Assembly (NCBI RefSeq): GCF_000803645.1
Contig: NZ_CP009122.1
Location: 2,456,501-2,520,500 of the forward strand
Direction: 5' to 3'
DNA from: Sphingopyxis fribergensis
GTDB lineage: Bacteria; Pseudomonadota; Alphaproteobacteria; Sphingomonadales; Sphingomonadaceae
Length of the DNA: 64,000 nt
In this document: one piece after another, positions 45,047 through 53,416 of the stretch
Position numbering within the stretch: the stretch's first letter is position 1
How the letters are laid out: each line of letters starts with the position of its first letter
Notes under the pieces: generated by a model
What the model was told of the DNA's origin: nothing
Database searches by the model: none
Seen by the model: the letters and a program-made list of their open reading frames with translations, nothing else
Position numbers and translations under genes: made by a program

Positions 45047-46246
45047 AGGATTGCTTCCCCCGAAGAACCATCCGCAGGAGCCACCATACCCGGTCGCAAT
45101 CGGGTAAACATTGGTGTTCCCGAACCTCGTGAATTTGCTATCGGATACTTCTCCAGCTGTGCCGGCATCGCGCCGAGCCCGCGGACGGGTGCCGGATCGA
45201 CGGCGCCTGGTCAGAGCGATCATAGCGGAGACTCGCCGCGCCGAAGTTTCCTCGCAGTTCTTTCATGCCGAACTGCCGCCTCCCGAAAGCGGACGGCAAG
45301 GAACGGATCGCCGCATTGAGCGGCCTTCACCCGGGCGACGCGCGCTAGTTGCTCGAAATAGACGCTGTCGCGAGGCGGTTCCATGCATCACCGATACCAT
45401 GGTTAAGTCACCAAAAACCTAAAGAAGCGATCTCGATAACACCGCCTGCGGCCGGCCGTTGCCGTAGGTCCGTGAACACCGAGGATTATCATAGTCGAAG
45501 ATCCGCGGTTGGCTTACGGCACCGGCATTCACAGAGACTGGAGGTCTTGGCATAACGCGGCGCGCGGCGAATAGCCTCCGTCCTCGCCTAAAGCCACTAA
45601 CGGTCCACGTCGCGATTTCTGGTTGCGAACCGATAACATGGGTTAATGCCGACAGTATCAAATCAACTAGTCTCCCCGCGCTCACTGATCCCTGTCTGCG
45701 ACGCAGGGAGCCGTGGGGTCCTCTTTTTGCATCCAAAGGGGAGGAAAGGCTCTGCTTCGCGGCGGGGCCTTTCTTATTCTTAGCGACTGTTCATCATGTC
45801 GGCAGCAGTCTGCGCCTCGGCTTTGGTGGGATAGGAATCCTCAAGGGGCGTCTCTGTTATCACAGCGTCTCTGTTATCACGGCAGCTTTCATCTCAATCG
45901 CAACCACCCAATAATTCATTGCGCGGTCTGGTCCGCGCACTTCGTATGTTGGCATTTTCCACAGCTGACTCCCGGTCCAATTCCCTACTTACTCCCCAAC
46001 CGCTTTCGAAGCTTGGTGGAGCTGTCCGATGAGTTACGGCCTTGTCGCCTTTTCGCTCGATCCCAGCGCGCTCGCAAGATCTGACATCAAGGGCTCGAAC
46101 CGGCCCACCGCTGCTCACAACAAGCGGCAGAGGCGGTTACGACTTCACTTAACCTTAATTGCCGTCCGCTATTGCGGCGACAGTCCCGTCGCTCTTGCGA
46201 CCTCGAGTGGCGGGGCTACCAATCCGGAGCGGGAGATTTGGTAGTC
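45047..46246. other. Gene-poor region, nothing supported
   Basis: About 1.2 kb. Contains a nearly exact short repeat (CTCTGTTATCAC twice at about 45852-45879) and a TTAACCTTAA element at about 46150, upstream of the small frame at 46247. No coding region with family features on either strand. Confidence 0.4.
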
Positions 46247-46426
46247 GTGCCGACCTTCGAAATCGCAGGCCCAGGTCCGGACGGCGACTATTGCGTCGTT
46301 CGTTCCGACACTCTGGGCGACGTCACCCATTACGCCACGCTTCCCACATCTTACGACACGGCCGCCGAAGCGCAAAAGGCTGCGGACGCCTACAATGCCG
46401 ATCCGGCATCCGCCCCGAAAGTCTAG
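46247..46426 (+). CDS. Small hypothetical protein
   Basis: About 59 residues (VVPTFEIAGPGPDGDYCVVRSDTLGDV...YDTAAEAQKAADAYNADP). The mix of beta-strand-like and a C-terminal Ala-rich helix is protein-like, and the frame is open from 46172. GTG 46247 has GGAG 11 nt upstream; TTG 46238 is an alternative. No family assigned. It overlaps the maximal FkbM frame that begins at 46395. Confidence 0.45.
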   Translation: MPTFEIAGPGPDGDYCVVRSDTLGDVTHYATLPTSYDTAAEAQKAADAYNADPASAPKV

Positions 46427-47495
46427 ACGCAAGATTGGGCGCCAGTCTGGCGATGGCCCCGTCGCGGTCGGTCGACATCTCGCGCGTCATGGTTTCACAA
46501 GGTTAGGCACCAACCGGCCGCCCAGCGGCGCAAAAAAGACGATCCGCGACCTCTGGGGACGCAAACGGCATTTCGCTCCTGCCCTGGCGAGAGAGCGCGA
46601 TCGCGATGCGTGGTTTCACTTTTTGAATGACATCGCAAATTTGCGCGGCCATTCGTTTTTGCCCATGGGAAAATTGCAAGAGCGAGCGTTCCGAATCACC
46701 AATGCCGCTTTGATCGGCGCTCTTGTCGGGCTTCATCGCTTGTTCGGTGTAGAAACCATTTACCGCATAGGACATCATGGCGTCGCGGCCCTATTCGAGG
46801 ACAATTGGTTTGCTTATTCGCTGAAGGAATTTGGCTGCACCGGCAACGTCGACTATGCGCAAGACGCCGAGAATATGACGCGCCATGAGTTATTCAAACG
46901 CATCAGGCCCTCCGATGTCGTTTATGATATTGGCGCCCACGGCGGGGTGTACAGTGTCACCCTGAAAAGTCGCTTTCCAAAAAGCCAAGTCTTCTCGTTC
47001 GAGCCGCAACCAGAAGATCTGCTGGTAAACCTGCGCCTCAATCAAATGGCGACGGACAATGTCCACGAGATAGCCGTTGGCAACATCGTCGGCGTTGTTC
47101 GAATGACCACGCGGGAGCGGTCAAGCAATCACGTCAACATCGCAGGCGACCGAGAGGTACGGATGGTTCGCCTGGACGAATACACGGCGGCTCAAAATAT
47201 CCCGGACCCGGATTGGATCAAAATCGATATTGAAGGAATGGAGTTGCCCGCTCTGATCGGCGCAGAGGCTTTAATTCGAAGGTCTCGGCCAACCATCATT
47301 TGCGAGATTAATCATCTGCACAATCGGTTCGGCACGACAGTCCCCGATATTCTCCGTTGGCTTCGATCTGTCGACTATGAAGCGCACCGACTAACCGGCA
47401 ACAGCCTGATACCAATCCCCGGAGCGATCGATTTTGCGTCGCTCGGATATTCGGCTGACAGGAACTTCTGGTTCATGCCTGCATCGCGGCAATAG
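46395..47495 (+). CDS. FkbM family methyltransferase (copy 2)
   Basis: Up to 366 residues. SAM motif VVYDIGAHGGVYSVTLKSRFP, FSFEPQPEDLLVNLRLNQ, then VRMVRLDEYTA ... PDWIKIDIEGMELPALIGAEALIRRSRPTIICEIN in the order typical of FkbM enzymes. The N-terminal 90 residues before ATG 46665 are basic and unlike the family, so the start may be 46665; only ATGs 46395 and 46665 and a few weak codons are available. Codon use is AT-richer than the flanking core genes, consistent with acquisition. Substrate unknown, probably a glycan. Confidence 0.8.
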   Translation: MPIRHPPRKSRRKIGRQSGDGPVAVGRHLARHGFTRLGTNRPPSGAKKTIRDLWGRKRHFAPALARERDRDAWFHFLNDIANLRGHSFLPMGKLQERAFRITNAALIGALVGLHRLFGVETIYRIGHHGVAALFEDNWFAYSLKEFGCTGNVDYAQDAENMTRHELFKRIRPSDVVYDIGAHGGVYSVTLKSRFPKSQVFSFEPQPEDLLVNLRLNQMATDNVHEIAVGNIVGVVRMTTRERSSNHVNIAGDREVRMVRLDEYTAAQNIPDPDWIKIDIEGMELPALIGAEALIRRSRPTIICEINHLHNRFGTTVPDILRWLRSVDYEAHRLTGNSLIPIPGAIDFASLGYSADRNFWFMPASRQ

Positions 47496-47786
47496 TCGAT
47501 CGAGCCGGCGCGTGAGAATGGGTTGGGAAGAAGCGTCGATTCTGGCCAAATTACGATCGCCACCGACGCAACCAGACAAAGTCGCCAACCTGCCGATCGA
47601 TCGATTTGACGGGCTGCACGGCTTCGAATCCACCATCTGACGGCCGATGCGTTCGGGACTTTGGTCCTAAGCTTCAAACCTGCGCAACCTTGGCAAGTTT
47701 CCGGCTCTCAATTTTAGATTGAGACGAGCTGATGGCCGGTATTTCGGGCGCGAGAATCTTAGACCGACGTTGAAAAAGCCGCGACA

Positions 47787-48524
47787 TTAGCCTCCGTGAC
47801 AGCGTAGCGGCTTGCCGTCCAAGCCATCGAACCAGATGGTCGCATTTACGCCGTCGATATCGACGACGCTTCGGCCATTGGAAAAACGTTTGGCGACGCC
47901 ATCAACCGGAACGAGAGGCTCGGCATTGATTCCACGCTCGAACGAGAGGGTTCCATCTTCGTTCGAACTCATCATCACGTGCCGATCGTCGGAACAAGTG
48001 AGAGACCAAGCGCTGATTTCGGAACCGGTATCGATCCGGTGCCCGCGCGGATAGAAGCGACCGTGCCAAGCCTCCCAGAGAAGCCCGGCGAGGCCCAGAC
48101 CAAGGATTATCAGCATCAGCGTCGCCTTGTAATCCACGCGGCGCCGCCGGAAATTCGACCGGTCTTGATCCCCGTTCGGGTTCAGGAGCTTGTGGATCGC
48201 GCTGTTCGCGCCGGCGATCGGATGCGCCGCCCAGCCGTCGTCGCTGGTCGAATATATCCCCTCCTCCGGATCAATCGATACTCCAAGACCGGTGCTCAGC
48301 ATAAGCTTCAGCCCGCCACCCGGTTGCCATTCGAACGCGGTGTCGACCGGTTCGTCGGCGAGGTTCAGAAGGACAACGCCATCGTGAGCAACCTTTGGCC
48401 GGTACTGCACCTGCATTTCGTGAACGTCGCCGGGGTCATATCCCGGCACCAGGTGGAGAATGATCCGCCCGTCAGGCGACGCATGGCGGACGATCTCGGG
48501 ATAACCGGTTGGCGCTTGATCCAT
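47787..48524 (-). CDS. Hypothetical protein with one central transmembrane helix
   Basis: 245 residues. A mixed N-terminal domain (about 1-120) is followed by a basic stretch RRRRVDY, one helix (ATLMLIILGLGLAGLLWEAW, about 135-155) and a C-terminal beta-rich domain (YPRGHRIDTGSEISAWSLTCSDD... ). The order suggests a cytoplasmic N-half and periplasmic C-half. No family recognised. It is followed on the same strand, upstream, by the small membrane protein at 48591. Confidence 0.6.
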   Translation of the reverse strand: MDQAPTGYPEIVRHASPDGRIILHLVPGYDPGDVHEMQVQYRPKVAHDGVVLLNLADEPVDTAFEWQPGGGLKLMLSTGLGVSIDPEEGIYSTSDDGWAAHPIAGANSAIHKLLNPNGDQDRSNFRRRRVDYKATLMLIILGLGLAGLLWEAWHGRFYPRGHRIDTGSEISAWSLTCSDDRHVMMSSNEDGTLSFERGINAEPLVPVDGVAKRFSNGRSVVDIDGVNATIWFDGLDGKPLRCHGG

Positions 48525-48590
48525 GGCCCACGCTACGCGCCGATCGCGGGCTTGCCAAGCGAGGCCCGATCTGCACGTCGATCGACCTTT

Positions 48591-48893
48591 CTACCCGCTA
48601 GATCGGCTCCGGCGTCTGCCCAGCCATCCCGCCAGCACCGCTCCAGCGGCAAGCAATGTTCCGAGCGGCCCGGCCAGAAAGGGATAGATTCCGTCCATCT
48701 CGTCGAACGCACGGTGACCAGGAGCCGTATATTGCCCCCAGTAAGCAAAGACGATGAGGAGAGCCGCTGCGAGGAGGAAGATATGCACGAGGATGCTGGT
48801 GACACCGCGCGTCGGCAGCGTGCGCGTCAGACGCCATGCAAGAACGCCGAACAGAATCGAAAGAAAGACGCCGGCAAGGAACAGGGTCAGCAT
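48591..48893 (-). CDS. Small three-helix membrane protein, unknown
   Basis: About 100 residues: MLTLFLAGVFLSILFGVLAWRLT, ILVHIFLLAAALLIVFAYWGQY and a final helix GPLGTLLAAGAVLAGWLGRRR. I do not recognise it. ATG 48893 starts the first helix directly. It could form an operon with the protein at 47787, 67 bp downstream. Confidence 0.55.
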   Translation of the reverse strand: MLTLFLAGVFLSILFGVLAWRLTRTLPTRGVTSILVHIFLLAAALLIVFAYWGQYTAPGHRAFDEMDGIYPFLAGPLGTLLAAGAVLAGWLGRRRSRSSG

Positions 48894-48920
48894 GGGTTGG
48901 GCCTCGCTTCCGGGAAACAT

Positions 48921-49240
48921 AGCTTACCAAGCGCATATTTTGGGCAAGGGTGCCATCAAATAGCATCGATGCCCCGCCCATAGACCGGTTGCGGGCTGGA
49001 CGAACAGAACCAGCGCGGGACGGCGTCGAGGCACATGACGGACAGTTAACGTCACTGCCAATCACCCGTCGCAGCGACACCCGGCATCTTATCGGCGCGT
49101 AGCGGATTCCGTCGCGCGGAAGACAGTTTCTCGATGGAGGTGCGCGGTCTTTATGGCACGCCGATTCAACAAGTGAACGGTCCTGCTCATTGCCGCGTCA
49201 TCGGTCAGCAGCTAGCCTCGCGGTCTGGAGCGGGGAGCGA
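48921..49240. other. Intergenic, no gene seen
   Basis: About 320 bases between divergent genes, presumably holding both promoters. A TTAAC at about 49045 and a GGGGAGCGA ribosome-binding stretch at 49232-49240 (for the CHAT gene) are visible. Confidence 0.4.
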
Positions 49241-51658
49241 ATGATGATACGAGGATGGAGCGTAAATTTGGCGGCGAGTGCATGGTTTCTCGCCATTTCG
49301 TTCGCTCCAAGCGTTTATGCCCAGTCCCCTCCGGCGCAGGATGAAGCCCGCAAAATCGAATTCGACAAGCGCATCACCGACATCAAGCAGCGCCTAGGCG
49401 CAACGCCCTATGCCGACAAGGAGGGACGCATTGCCCTGCTTGGCGAACGCGCCAAGCTGATTGCGGAGTATCACGGCGAAGAGAGCTTGGCGCACGCCGA
49501 TGCACTCCAGCTTCTCGCCTTCGAATATTATTCGGACAAGCGCTGGGTCGAGGACGCAGCCCCCCGGACTCGGGCCCTAGCCGTTCGGCGCAAGCTACAG
49601 GGCGATCGCTCGAGCGAGACGCTGTACGTCGCCCGGGCGCTGGCCCATTCGCTTTCCGAGGCCGGCCGACGAGCCGAAGCAGCGGCTATCCTCGCCGAGG
49701 TACTAAGCGCGTGGCAGGGTGGTGCCAACTTGACGGAAACGGCAGGACGCCATGTACCGCGCGGCCGTACCGTTGAAGGCAAGGCGCTTGGTATGATCGC
49801 GGCCGCGCATGCGAGACTTGCACTTGATGAGGGAGATGCCGCCCTCGCCTTGCCATCGGCCCGGATCGCCGCGGCGTCTTCCCTAGCTTATCGTCGGGGC
49901 TTCGGCGTCGGCGTGCTCGACGAGCAGATGGTCGAACTTGCCGAGCGCGATCCGTCCACTCACACGGGCGAAGAGTCGTTCGCCGAATGGTCGCGGCTTT
50001 ATGCCGATGTCTTGTGGGAAGCGGACGGAAAGAGCGCCACGGCCAGGGCGGACGCGCTGCTCATACTCCAGGATATCATGGCTGGCCGCACGTCGCGCGC
50101 AGTGGCACGCTCGGCGGCAGCGCGCGCCGCGGCTGCGTCGGGTTCCGCGGGACTGGCGGCGGAGCGCGACGCGAAGGCCGCCGAACTCGCCGCGCTTTTT
50201 GTGCGAAGCGAGGGGCTGAAGGCCGGAAGTGAGGCCGATCGCGCGCTCTGGCAGCAAATTGGCACGGCCAACGCGGCGCTTGAAGCCATCGATGCGCGGC
50301 TGTCGGCTGCGACGCCTGGCTATTTCGAACTGGTGAAGCCGGCGCTGTTCGACGAGACCGCCGCCAAGGGCCTGCTTGCAGCGGATGAAGCCTTTTTGAT
50401 GATCGTGCCTACGGCTCGCGGCACGCACAGTCTTGTCTTAACACGCGAAGGCATCAACTGGCACCGCTCGGCGATGACCGACGTGGAACTTTCCGGACAT
50501 GTTCGCCGCCTTCTGTGGGACGTCGGTGCCAATATCGAAGTGACGCCCGACGAGGATGCGACATGGTCCGCCGAGGGCGAGGGAGACTTTCCGTTCGATC
50601 GCGGGACGGCCTTCCGGCTCTATGAAGAACTCGTCGGACCCGTGAGCTCGGCCCTCGCCGGCAAGCGACATTTGTTCACATCGGCCACCGGGGCGATCTC
50701 GTCATTGCCGCTAGGCATCCTGATTACCGAGAAGCCCGTCGGAGCAGACGGCAATCCCGATGCCTTGCGGGCGACGCACTGGCTCGCCGACAAGGCCGCA
50801 ATCGTCCAGCTTCCTTCGCTTCAATCTCTCCAGCTTCTCCGGGCGGTTGCCGGACGCGACGCTTCTAAAAGCGACGCCACGATGATCGGGTTCGGCGCTC
50901 CGATGCTCGACGGAAAAGCCGCGACGCGCGGCGTGGAGGGTCGGATACGTTCGGCGCGCGGTGGAACCGCGCCCCTGCCAGCCGCCACATGGCGCGCGTC
51001 CAGCGACGGGCCCGCCCTCGCCGATCCAAGCGCTTTGCGCCGCCTGTCCCGGCTCCCGGGCACGGAAAAGGAACTGAGGGCGATGGAATCCCTGATGGGA
51101 CCCGACAAGACAAAGCTTTTCATGGCGGATGCAGCCACCGAGACGAATCTGAAAAAAGCCGATCTCGCCTCGCCCTCCCTGCTTTTTCTCGCAACGCATG
51201 GGCTGGTGGCGGGCGAGTTCGGCGACATCGGCGAGCCAGGGCTTGTCTTCACGCCGCCCGCTGCCGCCAGCCCCACCGATGACGGCTTGCTGACCGCCAG
51301 CGAGGTCGCATCGCTTCGCATCGGCGCGGGATGGGTCATCCTGTCGGCGTGCAACACGGCCGCAGGCGATGGCCGCGCAGGCGCGCCCGGCCTTTCCGGT
51401 CTTGCAAGGGCCTTCTTCTTTGCTGGCTCGGAGAGCCTGCTTGCCTCGCACTGGCCGGTCCGCGACGATGTTGCGGCTGTGCTCACCGTACGCCTGTTCG
51501 AGATCTTGCGCGCCAATCCAGCCCTTTCCCGCGCCGAGGCGCTACAGCGCGTCGAGCGCGAAATCCGCAACGACACGCGCGACGATTCCTATCTCAAAAG
51601 CTGGTCGCACCCCAGCGCATGGGCACCATTTTCGTTGATCGGAGACGTCGTTCGCTGA
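49241..51658 (+). CDS. Secreted CHAT-domain protein (caspase-like)
   Basis: About 805 residues. The signal peptide is NLAASAWFLAISFAPSVYAQ; a helical, TPR-like region (about 30-330) precedes the CHAT domain, whose catalytic His is in LFLATHGLVAGEFG and Cys in VILSACNTAAGDG, with AFFFAGSESLLASHWPVRDD following. CHAT domains are caspase-related peptidases, frequently after TPRs; substrates are generally unknown. ATG 49241 (or 49244) has a good GGGGAGCGA site. Downstream, a 130-bp gap precedes SciP. The signal peptide means it works outside the cytoplasm, unlike CHAT/TPR effectors of defence systems such as gRAMP/Craspase. Confidence 0.85.
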   Translation: MMIRGWSVNLAASAWFLAISFAPSVYAQSPPAQDEARKIEFDKRITDIKQRLGATPYADKEGRIALLGERAKLIAEYHGEESLAHADALQLLAFEYYSDKRWVEDAAPRTRALAVRRKLQGDRSSETLYVARALAHSLSEAGRRAEAAAILAEVLSAWQGGANLTETAGRHVPRGRTVEGKALGMIAAAHARLALDEGDAALALPSARIAAASSLAYRRGFGVGVLDEQMVELAERDPSTHTGEESFAEWSRLYADVLWEADGKSATARADALLILQDIMAGRTSRAVARSAAARAAAASGSAGLAAERDAKAAELAALFVRSEGLKAGSEADRALWQQIGTANAALEAIDARLSAATPGYFELVKPALFDETAAKGLLAADEAFLMIVPTARGTHSLVLTREGINWHRSAMTDVELSGHVRRLLWDVGANIEVTPDEDATWSAEGEGDFPFDRGTAFRLYEELVGPVSSALAGKRHLFTSATGAISSLPLGILITEKPVGADGNPDALRATHWLADKAAIVQLPSLQSLQLLRAVAGRDASKSDATMIGFGAPMLDGKAATRGVEGRIRSARGGTAPLPAATWRASSDGPALADPSALRRLSRLPGTEKELRAMESLMGPDKTKLFMADAATETNLKKADLASPSLLFLATHGLVAGEFGDIGEPGLVFTPPAAASPTDDGLLTASEVASLRIGAGWVILSACNTAAGDGRAGAPGLSGLARAFFFAGSESLLASHWPVRDDVAAVLTVRLFEILRANPALSRAEALQRVEREIRNDTRDDSYLKSWSHPSAWAPFSLIGDVVR

Positions 51659-51718
51659 GCATTTTACGGTACTGCGACCAACCGCTGACCGCAATTTCGG
51701 GCATTTGGTAAGCTTTGA

Positions 51719-51726
51719 TTAACCTT
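51719..51726 (+). promoter_or_regulatory. CtrA-like half site TTAACCTT upstream of SciP
   Basis: One mismatch from TTAACCAT, 64 nt before the SciP start. In Caulobacter sciP is CtrA-dependent; here this is suggestive only. Confidence 0.25.
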
Positions 51727-51790
51727 ATCGGCCCAGTTTCCATGTGGGGGGCATGGAAGCGGCAGCAGCCGTGCGAATGGAGAGTTCGCA

Positions 51791-52072
51791 GTGCTCGAAG
51801 ATAAGACAAGGCCGACATCGGTCGCCGGTCCGCTCGGGCCGGTTACGATTGGCGACCTGCCATCCACGTCGACGACTTACTGGGTCGCGCGGCGCAAGGC
51901 CGAACTTCTGGCCGCGATTGACGGTGGGCTGATCGAGATCGAAGTCGCCTGCGAGACATACCGGCTCAGCCGCGAGGAGCTTGCTGCCTGGCGGCACGCG
52001 CGCGATCGCGCTGGCGTACCGGGTCTTCGCATAAACAGAATAAGACCGCATCGAGATCAACGTATCGGATAA
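51791..52072 (+). CDS. sciP: CtrA inhibitor SciP (DUF1153 family)
   Basis: 93 residues, close to the usual length. The conserved core YWVARRKAELLAAIDGGLIEIEVACETYRLSREELAAW is an HTH of the DUF1153 family. In Caulobacter SciP binds the cell-cycle regulator CtrA and blocks transcription from CtrA-dependent promoters. Here it most likely keeps a comparable role. GTG 51791 lies just behind GGAGAG. The C-terminal tail is basic (RINRIRPHRDQR). A strong hairpin terminator follows. Confidence 0.87.
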   Translation: MLEDKTRPTSVAGPLGPVTIGDLPSTSTTYWVARRKAELLAAIDGGLIEIEVACETYRLSREELAAWRHARDRAGVPGLRINRIRPHRDQRIG

Positions 52073-52117
52073 GACGATGGAACCGCGCGCTCCCCCACAA
52101 CGGCGCGTGGAGCCATG

Positions 52118-52159
52118 AGGACGGCGCGAGCAGACTGGTCCCTCTCGCGCCGTCCTTTT
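52118..52159 (+). terminator. Rho-independent terminator after sciP
   Basis: 13-bp stem AGGACGGCGCGAG / CTCGCGCCGTCCT (52118-52130 and 52144-52156), followed by TTT. It may also serve the convergent gene ending at 52163. Confidence 0.85.
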
Positions 52160-52162
52160 AAT

Positions 52163-52537
52163 TTAGCGGCATTTGAGTTCGCCACGGTCGATGGCCCGTC
52201 CCAATAGCCCGCCGCCGGCCGCGCCCATGATCGTCCCGACCGTCCGGTCGCGACCGCCGTCGAGCTCGCGTCCGACGAGCGCACCGACGGCTGCGCCGAT
52301 GATTAGGCCGGTCGTTCCATTCTCCCGGCGGCAGTAATATCGTCCATCCTTCGCTCGCCAGATGCGATCGTTGTGCGACAGGCGGCGCGGCTCATAATAG
52401 CGGCCAGAGCCGTCATACAGGCCGCGATCCTTGGCGCGCTTGCCATGTGCAGGAGCCCAGGGGGGCGGATCGGCAAGTGCCGGAGCACTCGGAATGACAA
52501 GGGCAGCAAGGACAGCGGCTGCAATATATTTCTTCAT
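52163..52537 (-). CDS. Glycine-zipper 2TM domain protein
   Basis: 124 residues. Signal peptide (KKYIAAAVLAALVIPSAPALA), a Tyr/Arg-rich RcnB-like middle, and a glycine zipper TTGLIIGAAVGALVGRELDGGRDRTVGTIMGAAGGGLLGRAI with G-x3-G spacing. These small envelope proteins associate with the outer membrane or periplasm. The role is not known. Single gene. Confidence 0.85.
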   Translation of the reverse strand: MKKYIAAAVLAALVIPSAPALADPPPWAPAHGKRAKDRGLYDGSGRYYEPRRLSHNDRIWRAKDGRYYCRRENGTTGLIIGAAVGALVGRELDGGRDRTVGTIMGAAGGGLLGRAIDRGELKCR

Positions 52538-52687
52538 GGCCCGTCTCCTTCTTTGAACGGAGAGCCATAGTCCTGACGGGCCTAACGACGGCTGAACGAG
52601 ACATTCTGGCCGAAAGTTGACGTAGAGATCCCCACGAAGGACGCTTTCACCCTAATTTGGTTTCTGTCGAATGTCTGATTTCAGGCG

Positions 52688-53407
52688 CTAAGCAGTCGTT
52701 TTGTTGCCTGGCTCCGGCGGCGGTACGTCGACCTCGCAGCGCACCGACTTTTTCTTCGCGCGCCTGGCGCAGGCAGCAATCTCGGCCTCGTTCTCTTTGT
52801 AAAAGCGCGCTGCCGACATCAGTCGAAGCCATTGATCGGGCTCGGACGTCTGCATCAAATGCTGACCTGCACTCCAAGCATCGCGCTGCAGTACCGCCGC
52901 CGCCCTTTTCTCCGGCCAACGCCATTCCAGCGGGGCAGCACGATCGACCAGCGGCGGCAATGAGCACCCGACTATCGCGGCTATAACAAAAGCGGAAGCG
53001 ATGCCGGTCGCGAGCCACCGGTTTTGCTGTTTTGCCGATCGTGCTGATGCAACTATTGTTCCGATAGAACGAGCAGCATCATCAAGACGCTGCTGCGCCG
53101 ATCGCCAGGCTTCGTGATCGGCCGACCGTCCATCCCGTCCGGAGATTTCGATTTGATGCCCGATCTTCTCGGGCGTGAGCGCCAGGACGGGGCGTTCCTT
53201 CAACGCGTTGAAGGCTTCGCGCGCCTTCTCCCATCGCTCCGCGATCAGGCCCAGCTCCGAGCTATAGTCGCGCCCGTGTATTTCCTGCTGAAGCTTGGCG
53301 AAGCCGTCGACGGAAGATCGCAGCCCGGCAATGCCGCGTATGATGGCTTCTACGGCGTCCTCGACGGGAGGCGGTTCGGGTTCGGGCTGGGGTGCGTTTT
53401 CGGTCAT
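52688..53407 (-). CDS. DUF6118 family protein of the mobile region
   Basis: 239 residues. An acidic/proline start, an amphipathic coiled-coil-like region (about 20-130), one transmembrane helix (ATGIASAFVIAAIVGCSLP near 140), and a cysteine-containing tail. This family is regularly found next to TraA-type relaxases in sphingomonad plasmids and integrative elements, and here is 9 bp downstream of TraA. A membrane-associated accessory role in conjugation is likely by context. No catalytic motif. Confidence 0.7.
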   Translation of the reverse strand: MTENAPQPEPEPPPVEDAVEAIIRGIAGLRSSVDGFAKLQQEIHGRDYSSELGLIAERWEKAREAFNALKERPVLALTPEKIGHQIEISGRDGRSADHEAWRSAQQRLDDAARSIGTIVASARSAKQQNRWLATGIASAFVIAAIVGCSLPPLVDRAAPLEWRWPEKRAAAVLQRDAWSAGQHLMQTSEPDQWLRLMSAARFYKENEAEIAACARRAKKKSVRCEVDVPPPEPGNKTTA

Positions 53408-53416
53408 CCGGCAAGC

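Noticed and set aside
49241..51658. CHAT protein as part of a phage-defence system
   Set aside because: It has a signal peptide and no partner Cas or sensor gene nearby, so a defence call is not supported.
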